Numbered from the stretch's first letter, positions 46,947 to 53,827 are shown. The stretch is 64,000 bases of DNA from Rivibacter sp049446155 (GCF_049446155.1 NZ_JBMSEE010000005.1:124001-188000), one strand, 5' to 3'. The notes: generated from the letters alone by a model not told the origin. Numbers and translations are program-made.

Positions 46947-47690
46947 TCACTGCACGCATCCTCGTCGCGCAGCGTCCGCATAGTCCTTGAGTTCCTGATC
47001 GGCCTTGTCGATCGAGCGGATGAACGCCTCGACGATGCGATCGATGATGTCTTGTCGCTCGAGATGGCGACCGCAATGGCCGATGCCGTGCAGCGCCGCC
47101 ACTTGGACCTCGCGGCAGGGCACGTCCAGCATCTCGCGCAGCACCTGCCAGACGGCGTCGCGCCAGCGGGGCTCGTGCCGCACGTTCCAGAACGTGGGCC
47201 ACACGTCGAACCACATGTAGCAGACGTAGGCCAGCCGGCCCGTCGTGGTGCCGATCGGCACCCGCAGCGACGCCAGCCTCGGCCCGATGCACTGTCGCCA
47301 GAGCATCGGCATGGCCCGCATCATGCGCATGGCTTCGTCAAGCGCAACGCTTGCATCGATGGCCGCGAACGGCACGTTGCTGACGGCGTTGCTCATCACG
47401 TAATTGAGCCCCATGCCGACCTGTTCGTCGCCGAAGGGCGCGAGATCGATCCCGGCCCGGGCGAAGAGAACGGTCTGGATCCGCGTCCACTCCAAAGGTG
47501 TCGCTTCGAAGTCGGGCTCGTCGATGTTCCAGTACCACTCCTGATCATGGGTTTGTGGCACCGGTCGATCGAATAGATAGCGCAGCGCCGCTTCGTAGCG
47601 TTGCGGCGCGAGGCCCACGCCTTGCGGGCTCCAGTCCGGCGCTTGTGCGACGCGGCGGCGCTGTGCGCGCGTCTGTCGGCTGTTCATCAT
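46947..47690 (-). CDS. Uncharacterised helical protein of the rtcB operon
   Basis: 247 residues. Predominantly alpha-helical; a HEAT-like segment lies near 190-225 (REVQVAALHGIGHCGRHLER, DIIDRIVEAFI). Aromatic-rich middle (YVCYMWFDVWPTFWNV). No catalytic motif recognised. GGAAGGAAG precedes the ATG; 18 bases separate it from rtcB and a 10-bp hairpin lies between it and slipin. Its constant place between slipin and rtcB here suggests a scaffold in the same RNA-repair complex; this is inference. Confidence 0.8.
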   Translation of the reverse strand: MMNSRQTRAQRRRVAQAPDWSPQGVGLAPQRYEAALRYLFDRPVPQTHDQEWYWNIDEPDFEATPLEWTRIQTVLFARAGIDLAPFGDEQVGMGLNYVMSNAVSNVPFAAIDASVALDEAMRMMRAMPMLWRQCIGPRLASLRVPIGTTTGRLAYVCYMWFDVWPTFWNVRHEPRWRDAVWQVLREMLDVPCREVQVAALHGIGHCGRHLERQDIIDRIVEAFIRSIDKADQELKDYADAARRGCVQ

Positions 47691-47709
47691 GTTCTTCCTT
47701 CCGAGAAGG

Positions 47710-47736
47710 GCCCCGCCGGTAGCAAGCCGGCGGGGC
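47710..47736 (-). terminator. Intra-operon hairpin between slipin and helical-protein genes
   Basis: GCCCCGCCGG (47710-47719) and CCGGCGGGGC (47727-47736), perfect, 7-base loop, no T-run. May act as attenuator or processing/stability element between slipin and the two downstream genes. Confidence 0.5.
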
Positions 47737-47746
47737 AGGCCACGCG

Positions 47747-48883
47747 TCAGCGTAGCTTCACGAGCCCGTTGAGCACCTGGTCCAGGCCGCCGAACACCGA
47801 GATCTTGTCGATGCGTTCGGCCACCCGTTCCAGCGTCTCCAGCTCCTTCAGACGCAAGGCGGTGGGGTTGTCTTCCATCACCTTGGCCGTGTTGAGCAGC
47901 GAGCGCGTCGCGGCGGTTTCTTCGCGACGACGGATCACGTTGGCCTCGGCCGCCTTGCCGGCCTCGACCACCTGGGCGAGGATGGTCTTCATCTCGCCCG
48001 GCAGCACGATGTCCTTCAGGCCGGCGCTGTCGAGCGCGAGGCCGTAGGCCTCGAGCTTGGCGCGCACATGAGCGGTCACGACCTCGTCAATCACCGTCTT
48101 GTTCTCCAGCAGCTCGTCGAGCGTGCGGGTGCCCACCGCGGCGCGCAGCGCGAACTGCAGCTCGCGGTACAGGTGTTCGGCGGGCTTGTTCAGCGCCGTA
48201 AAGGCCGCGAGCACGTCGGTGTAGCGGAAAGTGGCCGACAGGTTCAGGCGCAGCCCGACCTTGTCGCGGGTCAGGATCTCCTGGCCCGTCACCTCCACCG
48301 CCTGCAGTCGCAGGTCGACCAGCTCGACCGACACGTTGCGGTTGAACTTCCAGAACGCGTACGAGCCCGACGCGAGCACGCGCTCGGCCTTGCCGTCGAC
48401 CGACAGCACGCCGGCGCCGGATTGCGGCACCTGCACCTGCAGCACGCCGGCCAGGCCCGTCACCGCGCGCGGGCGCAGCTGGGTCTGGATCAGTCGCGCG
48501 ACCACGGGCGCCGGCACCTCGGCGGTCTCGGCGATGTCGATCACCTCGACGGCCACGTCGACCAGGCCCTTCCAGTACAGGCGCCGCGCGCCCGGCGGCA
48601 GCAGCTCGACCAGCACGCCGTTCTCGCTGCGCAGGCCAACCTGGGTCTCGCCGAGCTCGACGCGCACGAACTCGGCCTCGACCACCTCGGGCTCCTTGGC
48701 CAGCAGGTAATCGGCGAGGCCGTGCGCGAAGGCCGGCTGTTCGAGCGCAAAGGTCTCGACACGCAGCGCGTCGAAGCCGTCGAACAGCCAGTGCGTGCCG
48801 GGCTGCAGCACGCGTTCGAAATCGCCGTTGCGCAGCAGCAGGCCGCGCTCGTTCTTCTTGACGGTGACACGCTTGAGCTTCAT
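47747..48883 (-). CDS. Slipin (SPFH/band-7) protein of the rtcB operon
   Basis: 378 residues, longer than ordinary slipins. KKNERGLLLRNGDFERVLQPG opens the domain; RDKVGLRLNLSATFRYTDVL and the helical C-terminal VVEAGKAAEANVIRRREETA complete the band-7 fold and coiled coil. No N-terminal membrane helix is evident, unlike the NfeD-linked slipin at 34079. Slipins recur beside rtcB in bacterial RNA-repair operons. AAGGAG precedes ATG 48883. The 254 bases upstream (48884-49137) hold no gene that I can support. Confidence 0.85.
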   Translation of the reverse strand: MKLKRVTVKKNERGLLLRNGDFERVLQPGTHWLFDGFDALRVETFALEQPAFAHGLADYLLAKEPEVVEAEFVRVELGETQVGLRSENGVLVELLPPGARRLYWKGLVDVAVEVIDIAETAEVPAPVVARLIQTQLRPRAVTGLAGVLQVQVPQSGAGVLSVDGKAERVLASGSYAFWKFNRNVSVELVDLRLQAVEVTGQEILTRDKVGLRLNLSATFRYTDVLAAFTALNKPAEHLYRELQFALRAAVGTRTLDELLENKTVIDEVVTAHVRAKLEAYGLALDSAGLKDIVLPGEMKTILAQVVEAGKAAEANVIRRREETAATRSLLNTAKVMEDNPTALRLKELETLERVAERIDKISVFGGLDQVLNGLVKLR

Positions 48884-49137
48884 GGGAGTTCTCCTTCTTT
48901 GAAAGCGTGTGGTTGGAATGGGTGCCGTTACAGCCGCGGCCGCGGACGACGAGTGCCTGGGCCCCGCAGCCACGCTGCGCCTCGGCGGGGTCCGCGTCGG
49001 ATGCCGCCTCGGCTGGTCGTGGACGAGAAGCCCCGCGTGCTCGGCGCACGGGCGGCCGCCGCTGATGGGCCGGGGCGTTGCGCCTGGCGGCGCGCGGCCT
49101 TCGGCCCACGTTCGGCGGGTGGTCTTGCGACCGTTCT

Positions 49138-49209
49138 TGGGTTGGAGCGGGATTCGAACCCGCGACAGACGAATTGAGGATTCGTTGCTCTTCCGCTGAG
49201 CTAACCAAC
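49138..49209 (-). tRNA. tRNA-like element, Glu(CUC)-type, degenerate
   Basis: Cloverleaf with GCTC/GAGC D-stem, anticodon stem ACGAA/TTCGT, loop TCCTCAA (anticodon CUC) and T-stem GCGGG/CCCGC. Abnormal: position 33 is C instead of U, the acceptor stem is only five pairs (GTTGG/CCAAC), and CCA follows directly with no discriminator base. Probably not a translating tRNA. Confidence 0.6.
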
Positions 49210-49211
49210 GT

Positions 49212-49266
49212 TGGCAGTGATGCCGGGAGTCGAACCCGGACCCTTGCGGGATCCCTCTTCATCACT
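49212..49266 (-). ncRNA. Mini tRNA-like element (acceptor plus T-arm only)
   Basis: 55 bases. Perfect seven-pair acceptor AGTGATG/CATCACT, discriminator G and encoded CCA, and a canonical T-arm CCGGG-TTCGACT-CCCGG. In place of D and anticodon arms there is a 20-base segment with a CCC-GCAA-GGG hairpin. The shape recalls a minihelix or the tRNA-like half of tmRNA. Confidence 0.5.
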
Positions 49267-49416
49267 CGGGTGTGCATCGCTTCCGGCAGGGCGGCATGGA
49301 CGGCGGCGACGCGCCTTGTTCACGAGACGCGGCCGCCGCCCACCGGCGGGGTTCACGAACCCCTGGGCCTGTGAGCCTTTGCCTTCGACGACGAACGCTT
49401 GTGCGCCGGGCTTCGA

Positions 49417-49992
49417 TCACCCCAGGCGCGATCCTTTCGGCAGGCGCGCGGCCAGCCACTCGTGCACGTCGGCGCGGATGTGCCGGCCTTCGAGCAGAAA
49501 GGCCTCGAAGCGGCTCGGCACGTACGGCAGGTACAGCAGCGGCATGCCCGCTTCCTCCGGCGTGCGGTCGGCCTTGCGGCCGTTGCACGCGCGGCAGGCC
49601 GTGACGAGGTTCATCCAGGCCCAGCCGCCGCCGCGCGACTGCGGAACGATGTGCTCGCAGGTCAGCGCGCGATCGTCGAAGCGCTGGCCGCAGTACGCGC
49701 AGGTGTGGCGGTCGCGGCGAAACAGCTTGGCGCGACCGAACGCCGGCGCGGCATCGAACAGGTTGATGCGCGGCGCGCCACGCAGCGCGACGATCGGATG
49801 CACGTCGATCAGCGACTGGCGGCCGCGCGCGACATTGAAGCCGCCGCGCAGCGTGGCCAGCGGACCGTCGCCGTCGACCCACGCCACCGCGCCCGTGGCC
49901 ACGTGAACGGCCGCCTGCTCGAGCGAGATCCACGCGTGCGGCGTGCCCTGGATGTCGAGTTGCAGCACGTGGCTGTGGTGTCGTTGGTGCAT
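49417..49992 (-). CDS. HNH endonuclease within the tRNA array
   Basis: 191 residues. C-terminal HNH domain: zinc ribbon cysteines C98-x2-C101 (CAYCGQRF) and C133-x2-C136 (CRACNGRK), catalytic His114 in CEHIVPQSRGGG and Asn128 in WMNLVTA. The N-terminal 90 residues are a beta-rich domain (TPHAWISLEQAAVHVATG) seen in HNH proteins of this group. Sits 45 bases after the Gln tRNA and before two more tRNA-like elements, so it is cotranscribed with the array. AAGGAGG precedes ATG 49992. DNA or RNA target unknown. Confidence 0.85.
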   Translation of the reverse strand: MHQRHHSHVLQLDIQGTPHAWISLEQAAVHVATGAVAWVDGDGPLATLRGGFNVARGRQSLIDVHPIVALRGAPRINLFDAAPAFGRAKLFRRDRHTCAYCGQRFDDRALTCEHIVPQSRGGGWAWMNLVTACRACNGRKADRTPEEAGMPLLYLPYVPSRFEAFLLEGRHIRADVHEWLAARLPKGSRLG

Positions 49993-50037
49993 CGGTGGCC
50001 TCCTTTCACGGGCCGTTGTGTGCGTGTTTGATGAACG

Positions 50038-50113
50038 TGGCTGCGGCGGCTGGATTCGAACCAGCGTGCACCGGGTCAAAGCCGGTTGTCTGAGGCCCCT
50101 CGACGACGCCGCA
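50038..50113 (-). tRNA. tRNA-Gln (UUG)
   Basis: Acceptor TGCGGCG/CGCCGCA, anticodon stem ACCGG/CCCGGT-type with loop CTTTGAC (UUG, U33 present), T-arm GCTGG-TTCGAAT-CCAGC, discriminator G, CCA encoded. Nearest tRNA to the HNH gene. Confidence 0.75.
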
Positions 50114-50129
50114 TCGAATGTGGATGGAT

Positions 50130-50214
50130 TGGTCCCCTCGGTCCGAGTCGAACGGACATGCCTTGCGGCGCCGGCTTCTGAGACCGGTGCGTCTTCCTGT
50201 TTCGCCACGAGGGG
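50130..50214 (-). tRNA. tRNA-Leu (CAG)
   Basis: 85 bases with the long class II variable arm. Acceptor CCCCTCG/CGAGGGG, anticodon loop CTCAGAA (CAG, U33), T-arm TCCG-TTCGACT-CGGA, discriminator A, CCA encoded. Confidence 0.75.
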
Positions 50215-50233
50215 TTGTGATGCGCGCTTGGGG

Positions 50234-50303
50234 GTGGCCGGCCGGAATCGAACCGACATCGGCGGGGTCACGGCCCGCAGCCCTGCCATTGAGCGACGGT
50301 CAC
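50234..50303 (-). tRNA. tRNA-like element, His(GUG)-type, with extended acceptor helix
   Basis: Anticodon stem GCGGG/CCCGC with loop CCGTGAC gives GUG, but position 33 is C. The acceptor has an A-C mismatch and continues outward: 50223-50240 and 50297-50314 pair over 17 of 18 positions, burying any CCA end in a helix. Unlikely to be aminoacylated without processing. Confidence 0.6.
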
Positions 50304-50318
50304 CCCCAAGCGCGTGGG

Positions 50319-50394
50319 TGGTCTCGGCGGCAGGGCTCGAACCTGCGACCTCATGCTCCCGAAGCACGTGCGCTGCCAGCTGCGCTACGCCGAG
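50319..50394 (-). tRNA. tRNA-Pro (CGG)
   Basis: Acceptor CTCGGCG/CGCCGAG, D-stem GCGC/GCGC, loop TTCGGGA (CGG, U33, G37), T-arm GCAGG-TTCGAGC-CCTGC, discriminator A and CCA. Confidence 0.78.
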
Positions 50395-50401
50395 ATGGGG
50401 G

Positions 50402-50480
50402 TGGTACCCCGTGCACGACTCGAACGTGCGACCTCCGGCTTCGTAGACCGGCGCTCTTCAATCCGCTGAGCTAACGAGGT
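50402..50480 (-). tRNA. tRNA-Arg (ACG)
   Basis: Acceptor ACCTCGT/ACGGGGT with one G-U pair, loop CTACGAA (ACG, U33), T-arm GCACG-TTCGAGT-CGTGC, discriminator A, CCA encoded. D-loop is long (AGCGGATTGAA). Confidence 0.78.
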
Positions 50481-50490
50481 CGGGAACGAC

Positions 50491-50566
50491 TGGCGCCTCG
50501 TGCGGGAATCGAACCCGCGGCTTCCGGCTAGACAGGCCGGCACTCTGGCCGCTGAGTTAACGAGGC
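50491..50566 (-). tRNA. tRNA-Asp (GUC)
   Basis: Acceptor GCCTCGT/ACGAGGC, D-stem ACTC/GAGT, loop CTGTCTA (GUC, U33), T-arm GCGGG-TTCGATT-CCCGC, discriminator G, CCA. Position 37 is T rather than a purine, an oddity. Confidence 0.75.
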
Positions 50567-50576
50567 ACGATGAAAC

Positions 50577-50651
50577 TGGTGGAGGCGACAGGCATCGAAC
50601 CTGCGACCCGCTGCTTGCAAAGCAGCCGCTCTACCGCTGAGCTACACCCCC
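50577..50651 (-). tRNA. tRNA-Ala (UGC)
   Basis: Acceptor GGGGGTG/CGCCTCC with a G3-U70 pair, the alanine identity element; loop TTTGCAA (UGC, U33); T-arm GCAGG-TTCGATG-CCTGT; discriminator A, CCA encoded. Confidence 0.82.
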
Positions 50652-50759
50652 AGGGAAATGAATGCCATCCGGTGACGGATTCCGGCGCCGCCCAATCGTT
50701 GCGGCCGGTTTCCACCCTCGAAGCGCGAGCTCGACGAGGGCTTCTGGTTGTTGAGTGAT

Positions 50760-50835
50760 TGGCATCGCGTGCGGGAATCGAACCCGCGTTCCCGGAATGA
50801 AAGCCCGGTGTCCTCGGCCACTAGACGAACGCGAC
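50760..50835 (-). tRNA. tRNA-Glu (UUC)
   Basis: Acceptor GTCGCGT/ACGCGAT, D region TCGTCTAGTGGCCGAGGAC as in tRNA-Glu, loop CTTTCAT (UUC, U33), T-arm GCGGG-TTCGATT-CCCGC, discriminator G, CCA encoded. The acceptor differs from the housekeeping GTCCCCT type. Confidence 0.78.
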
Positions 50836-50859
50836 GTGGTCATGCCTTGATTGCTCGAG

Positions 50860-51004
50860 GCTCACTTCGGCTGTGCCCGCCGCGCGAGCATCCCGTCGGA
50901 TGAGGTGTCTCGCTGCACGTGGCCCGGGCCCGGGCCGCGCACATCCCGCTCGCCCACACCAGGTTCGCGCGGCTGCGGAGTGCGAGGACACACCCGAAGT
51001 GAGC
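50860..51004 (-). ncRNA. Long stem-loop following the Gly tRNA-like element
   Basis: GCTCACTTCGGCTGTG (50860-50875) and CACACCCGAAGTGAGC (50989-51004) are inverted with one mismatch, enclosing a 113-base GC-rich loop. The distal arm touches the 3' end of the Gly-type element, so the transcript could fold the tRNA and hairpin side by side. Confidence 0.45.
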
Positions 51005-51074
51005 GGATGACGAGGTTCGAACTCGTGGCCTCGACCATGGCGTGGTCGCGCTCTGCCAGCTGAGCTACATCCGC
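51003..51074 (-). tRNA. tRNA-like element, Gly(GCC)-type
   Basis: Perfect acceptor GCGGATG/CATCCGC, D-stem GCTC/GAGC, anticodon stem CGACC/GGTCG and T-arm ACGAG-TTCGAAC-CTCGT. Loop ACGCCAT puts C at position 33 and unusual bases at 32 and 38; the 3' end reads U-CAC, not CCA. First element of the array. Confidence 0.65.
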
Positions 51075-51237
51075 ATTTTTTGCAAGCTCGCGCGCCGGCC
51101 AGTACCGGCGGCTGCTTGCGGCAAGTTGTGAAAGAGCAGGGCCACCGTTGCCGGTGGGGCCGTCCCAGGGAGAAGGCCTGTGCGCGGCCGCCGGCCGCGC
51201 ATCGGGTGAAGTAGGTCGTTTCGAGGGCATAAAGCGA

Positions 51238-51270
51238 AGAGGCCCGGTTCCTCTCGGAATCCGGGCCTCT
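51238..51270 (-). terminator. Strong hairpin upstream of the tRNA array
   Basis: AGAGGCCCGG (51238-51247) and CCGGGCCTCT (51261-51270) plus inner TTCC/GGAA pairs. On the minus strand CTCTTCGCTTTATG follows, so it could end or attenuate a leader transcript entering the array. Confidence 0.5.
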
Positions 51271-51493
51271 GCGTACAGAGCGTGGAGGGCGCGCGCCTAG
51301 GCGCCGTCCTCTCCCGGAGACAAGGGATCCTCGCTGCCGCCATTGCGGCCCATTGCCTGCGCGAGGTGCGCGCACGCCTGGCCACCAAAGGCGGCTGCGG
51401 CGTGAAGGGCATTGGGTCGATAAAGCACGATGGATCTCTGTGAATGGAATCGGTTGAATTCGAGCGAGGCTCTTTCGAGCGACAGGCGGAACT

Positions 51494-51508
51494 GTAAAGA
51501 GTCTTTAC
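51494..51508. promoter_or_regulatory. Palindromic operator before HTH regulator
   Basis: GTAAAGA-G-TCTTTAC, seven-base perfect arms, 65 bases before the GTG start; could be bound by the regulator itself. Confidence 0.55.
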
Positions 51509-51573
51509 TGCGTCGTCAAGCGGCGGCGACAATCGCATTCGCTTCGTTGCAACGGATCCGCGCTTTCTCTCCA

Positions 51574-51957
51574 GTGAGCAACATCACCGTCATTCGCCGA
51601 CAGAACGCGCTCGCGCTGTTCCAGGCCTGGGCCGAGGCCGCGGTCGCTGCCGGGGCCGCGCCCAAGGGACTCGAGCAGGCCTTTGCCCGCGAGCTCGAGA
51701 TCTCGCCCTCGATGTGGAGCCAGATCAAGTCCTCGCGGCCGATCGGCGACAAGCTCGCGCGGCAGATCGAGCAGCACTGCGCCAAGCCCGTCGGCTGGCT
51801 CGACGAGGAGCGCGAGTCGGCCGGCCTCACCGCGGCGGAGCAGCAGTTCCTCGCGCTGGCGTTGAATGCCTGGCGCGCGACCAACAGCGCCGGTCGACGC
51901 GAACTGCGCGCTTGGCTCTCGGGCCGCGTGGCCAAGACGGACCCGCATTCGACCTAG
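51574..51957 (+). CDS. Small HTH DNA-binding protein
   Basis: 127 residues. MSNITVIRRQNALALFQAW leads to a phage-repressor-like helix-turn-helix (LEISPSMWSQIKSSRPIGDK, LARQIEQH) and a helical tail. No peptidase or other output domain. GTG 51574 taken as start because the conserved sequence begins there; longer in-frame reading lacks family similarity. Diverges from the tRNA array; it may regulate the array or just itself. Confidence 0.75.
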   Translation: MSNITVIRRQNALALFQAWAEAAVAAGAAPKGLEQAFARELEISPSMWSQIKSSRPIGDKLARQIEQHCAKPVGWLDEERESAGLTAAEQQFLALALNAWRATNSAGRRELRAWLSGRVAKTDPHST

Positions 51958-52005
51958 GGACGGCCGCGCCTCGCGCCTTGCCTTGAACGCTGCACACTGA
52001 ACGCC

Positions 52006-52869
52006 ATGAACCACCCCGTGCACGTGCGAACGATGCGCCGCGACGAGATCGCCTGGGCCATAGACCAGGCCGCGCGCGAGGGCTGGAACCCGGGCCTTCA
52101 TGACGCCGCCTGCTTCGCCGCCGCCGACCCGCAGGGCTTTTTGGTCGCCGAGGTCGACGCCCGGCCCGTAGGCTGCGTGAGCGCGGTGTCGTACGCCGGC
52201 GGCTTCGGCTTCGTCGGCCTGTACATCGTCTTGCCCCAATGGCGCGGCCAGGGCATCGGCTGGCGCTTGTGGACCGAGGGCATGCGCCGGCTCGAGGGCC
52301 GCGTGGTCGGCCTCGACGGCGTGCCGGCGCAGCAGGACAACTACCGCAAGTCGGGCTTCCGGCTCGCCTGGCAGAACATGCGCTTCGCTGGCACGGCACG
52401 GGCCGCGTCGGGCGATGCCGGCGATCCATCGCAAAGGCTCGTGCCGCTGGCCGCGATCGACTTCGCGATGCTTTGCGCCGACGACCGTCGCGTCTTTCCC
52501 GCGCCGCGCGAGGACTTCCTGCGCGCATGGATCGGCATGCCCGATGCCGCCGGCCTGGCCTGCATCGATGCCGATGGCGGCCTCGCGGGCTGGGGCGTCA
52601 TCCGCCGTTGCCGCGATGGCCACAAGATCGCCCCGCTGGTGGCCGGCAGGCGGGCCGTGGCCGAGCGCCTGTTCGAGGCGCTGTGTGCCTGCGTGCCCGA
52701 AGGCGACGCGATCTTCCTCGACGTGCCGCTGCCCAACGCCGACGCCGTGGCGCTGGCCGAATCGCGCGGACTGCGCGGCGTGTTCGAGACCGCGCGCATG
52801 TATACGGCGCCGCCGCCGCCGATCGAGCTGGGGCGGGTGTACGGCGTGACCAGCTTCGAGCTGGGGTGA
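52006..52869 (+). CDS. GNAT acetyltransferase with second acetyltransferase-like half
   Basis: 287 residues. First half: IAWAIDQAAREGWNPG, GFVGLYIVLPQWRGQGIGWRLW with an intact acetyl-CoA loop (RGQGIG). Second half (about 145-287) is the YitH/Acetyltransf_18-type domain. Substrate unknown; monocistronic between a regulator and the convergent NAD-kinase-like gene. Confidence 0.85.
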   Translation: MNHPVHVRTMRRDEIAWAIDQAAREGWNPGLHDAACFAAADPQGFLVAEVDARPVGCVSAVSYAGGFGFVGLYIVLPQWRGQGIGWRLWTEGMRRLEGRVVGLDGVPAQQDNYRKSGFRLAWQNMRFAGTARAASGDAGDPSQRLVPLAAIDFAMLCADDRRVFPAPREDFLRAWIGMPDAAGLACIDADGGLAGWGVIRRCRDGHKIAPLVAGRRAVAERLFEALCACVPEGDAIFLDVPLPNADAVALAESRGLRGVFETARMYTAPPPPIELGRVYGVTSFELG

Positions 52870-52878
52870 CGCCGGCCG

Positions 52879-53811
52879 CTATGACACCAGCCGGCCGCGT
52901 CGATCGGCCACGCCGATGTGCGCGCGCATGCCGGCGTTGAACGCGAGATAGTCGGCCTCGATGCCGTCGCTGAAGATCACGCCGCCTTCGGCCATCAGCG
53001 AGGTCAGCTCGAGCCGCGCGTCGCGCGTCACGTAGCCCCAGGCCGGAAGGACCTGCGTCGTGCGGCTCGGGAAGGGCTCGCGCACCGCGAACAGCAGGCG
53101 CTCGGTGTCCCAGGGCATCGGCCGTTCCTCGATGTGCGGCTCGGCGCCTTCGAGCCCGTGCGCGATCGCCTGAGCGCCAGCCAGCACCGAGCGCATCCAG
53201 CCGGTGGAGCCCAGGCCGGTCGAGACGATGATGCCGCTCGACGACTGCACCGCATGCCGCGGACCGTGCTGCAGCTCGTAGCGCGCCGAGGTGTGGCTGC
53301 GCGGGCCGATGAAGAGGTCGTTGACGGCGTGGAGCTGCTGCCCGTCCTGCAGCCGCGCGACCGCCATCGTCACCGTCTTGCAGGGCCGCTTGTCGGCCAA
53401 CGCCTCGGGCAGCAGCTTGACGATGTCGGCCACGCCGAACGGCAGCAGCACGCCGTCGTAGCGGCCCGGGTCCGGGTTCACGCCGATCAGCGGCTGGCCG
53501 TCGAGGTACTTCAGCGTGTTGGCGACCAGGCCGTCCTGGCCCAGCGCCATCACGACGTCGTCGGGCCCGAACAGGAAGTTGGGCAAGAGCGCGCGATCGA
53601 CCACCTGATAGCGCCCGTGCAGCTCGAGCCGCTCACGCACCGCGGCGAGTGCGGCGCGGTAACCGCGGTGCTCGCGCTCGTAGTCGGCGAAATCGGCGCC
53701 GAGGTGTTCGACGTAGAAGCGCGCCTGCTCCAGCGTGGCGAAGCGAACCAGCAGCTCTTCCAGTCGCGTGTGCCGCGTCACCAGCACCACCTTGCGTTCG
53801 AGCGAGGCCAT
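52879..53811 (-). CDS. NAD kinase-like protein
   Basis: 310 residues. DVVMALGQDGLVANTLKYL resembles the GGDG motif of ATP-NAD kinases with Gln replacing the second Gly; NDLFIGPRSHTSARYEL and the SSGIIVSTGLGSTGW motif (NAD-binding in NADK) are clear. Likely a NAD(H) kinase-related enzyme with altered phosphate donor site. 16 bases after the SPFH gene, in one operon that faces an NrtR-type NAD regulator. Confidence 0.75.
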   Translation of the reverse strand: MASLERKVVLVTRHTRLEELLVRFATLEQARFYVEHLGADFADYEREHRGYRAALAAVRERLELHGRYQVVDRALLPNFLFGPDDVVMALGQDGLVANTLKYLDGQPLIGVNPDPGRYDGVLLPFGVADIVKLLPEALADKRPCKTVTMAVARLQDGQQLHAVNDLFIGPRSHTSARYELQHGPRHAVQSSSGIIVSTGLGSTGWMRSVLAGAQAIAHGLEGAEPHIEERPMPWDTERLLFAVREPFPSRTTQVLPAWGYVTRDARLELTSLMAEGGVIFSDGIEADYLAFNAGMRAHIGVADRRGRLVS

Positions 53812-53827
53812 GGCAACCTCCGCGTCC

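Larger units (their letters stand above)
51075..51573. promoter_or_regulatory. 499-base divergent region between tRNA array and HTH regulator
   Basis: No supported gene. Holds several strong hairpins: CCACCG/CGGTGG about 51141-51155, TGCGCGGCC-GCC-GGCCGCGCA at 51181-51201, and a 14-pair stem at 51238-51270, plus the palindrome at 51494-51508. The array promoter must lie here on the minus strand; no sigma54 (-24/-12) or convincing sigma70 site was found by eye. Confidence 0.4.

Noticed and set aside
49348..49363. GGGGTTCACGAACCCC, looks like a lone tRNA T-arm
   Set aside because: It is a plain palindrome; no acceptor or D-stem can be paired around it, so not called a tRNA relic.
50655..50759. 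Possible further tRNA in the 105-base gap between Ala and Glu units
   Set aside because: Hairpins ATCCG/CGGAT and CCCTCG/CGAGGG exist but no T-arm consensus or acceptor pair; left as spacer.
51075..51140. Sigma54-type promoter for an RtcR-like control of the tRNA/RtcB un
   Set aside because: No TGGC-N9-TTGC-like spacing found on the minus strand; only partial matches.
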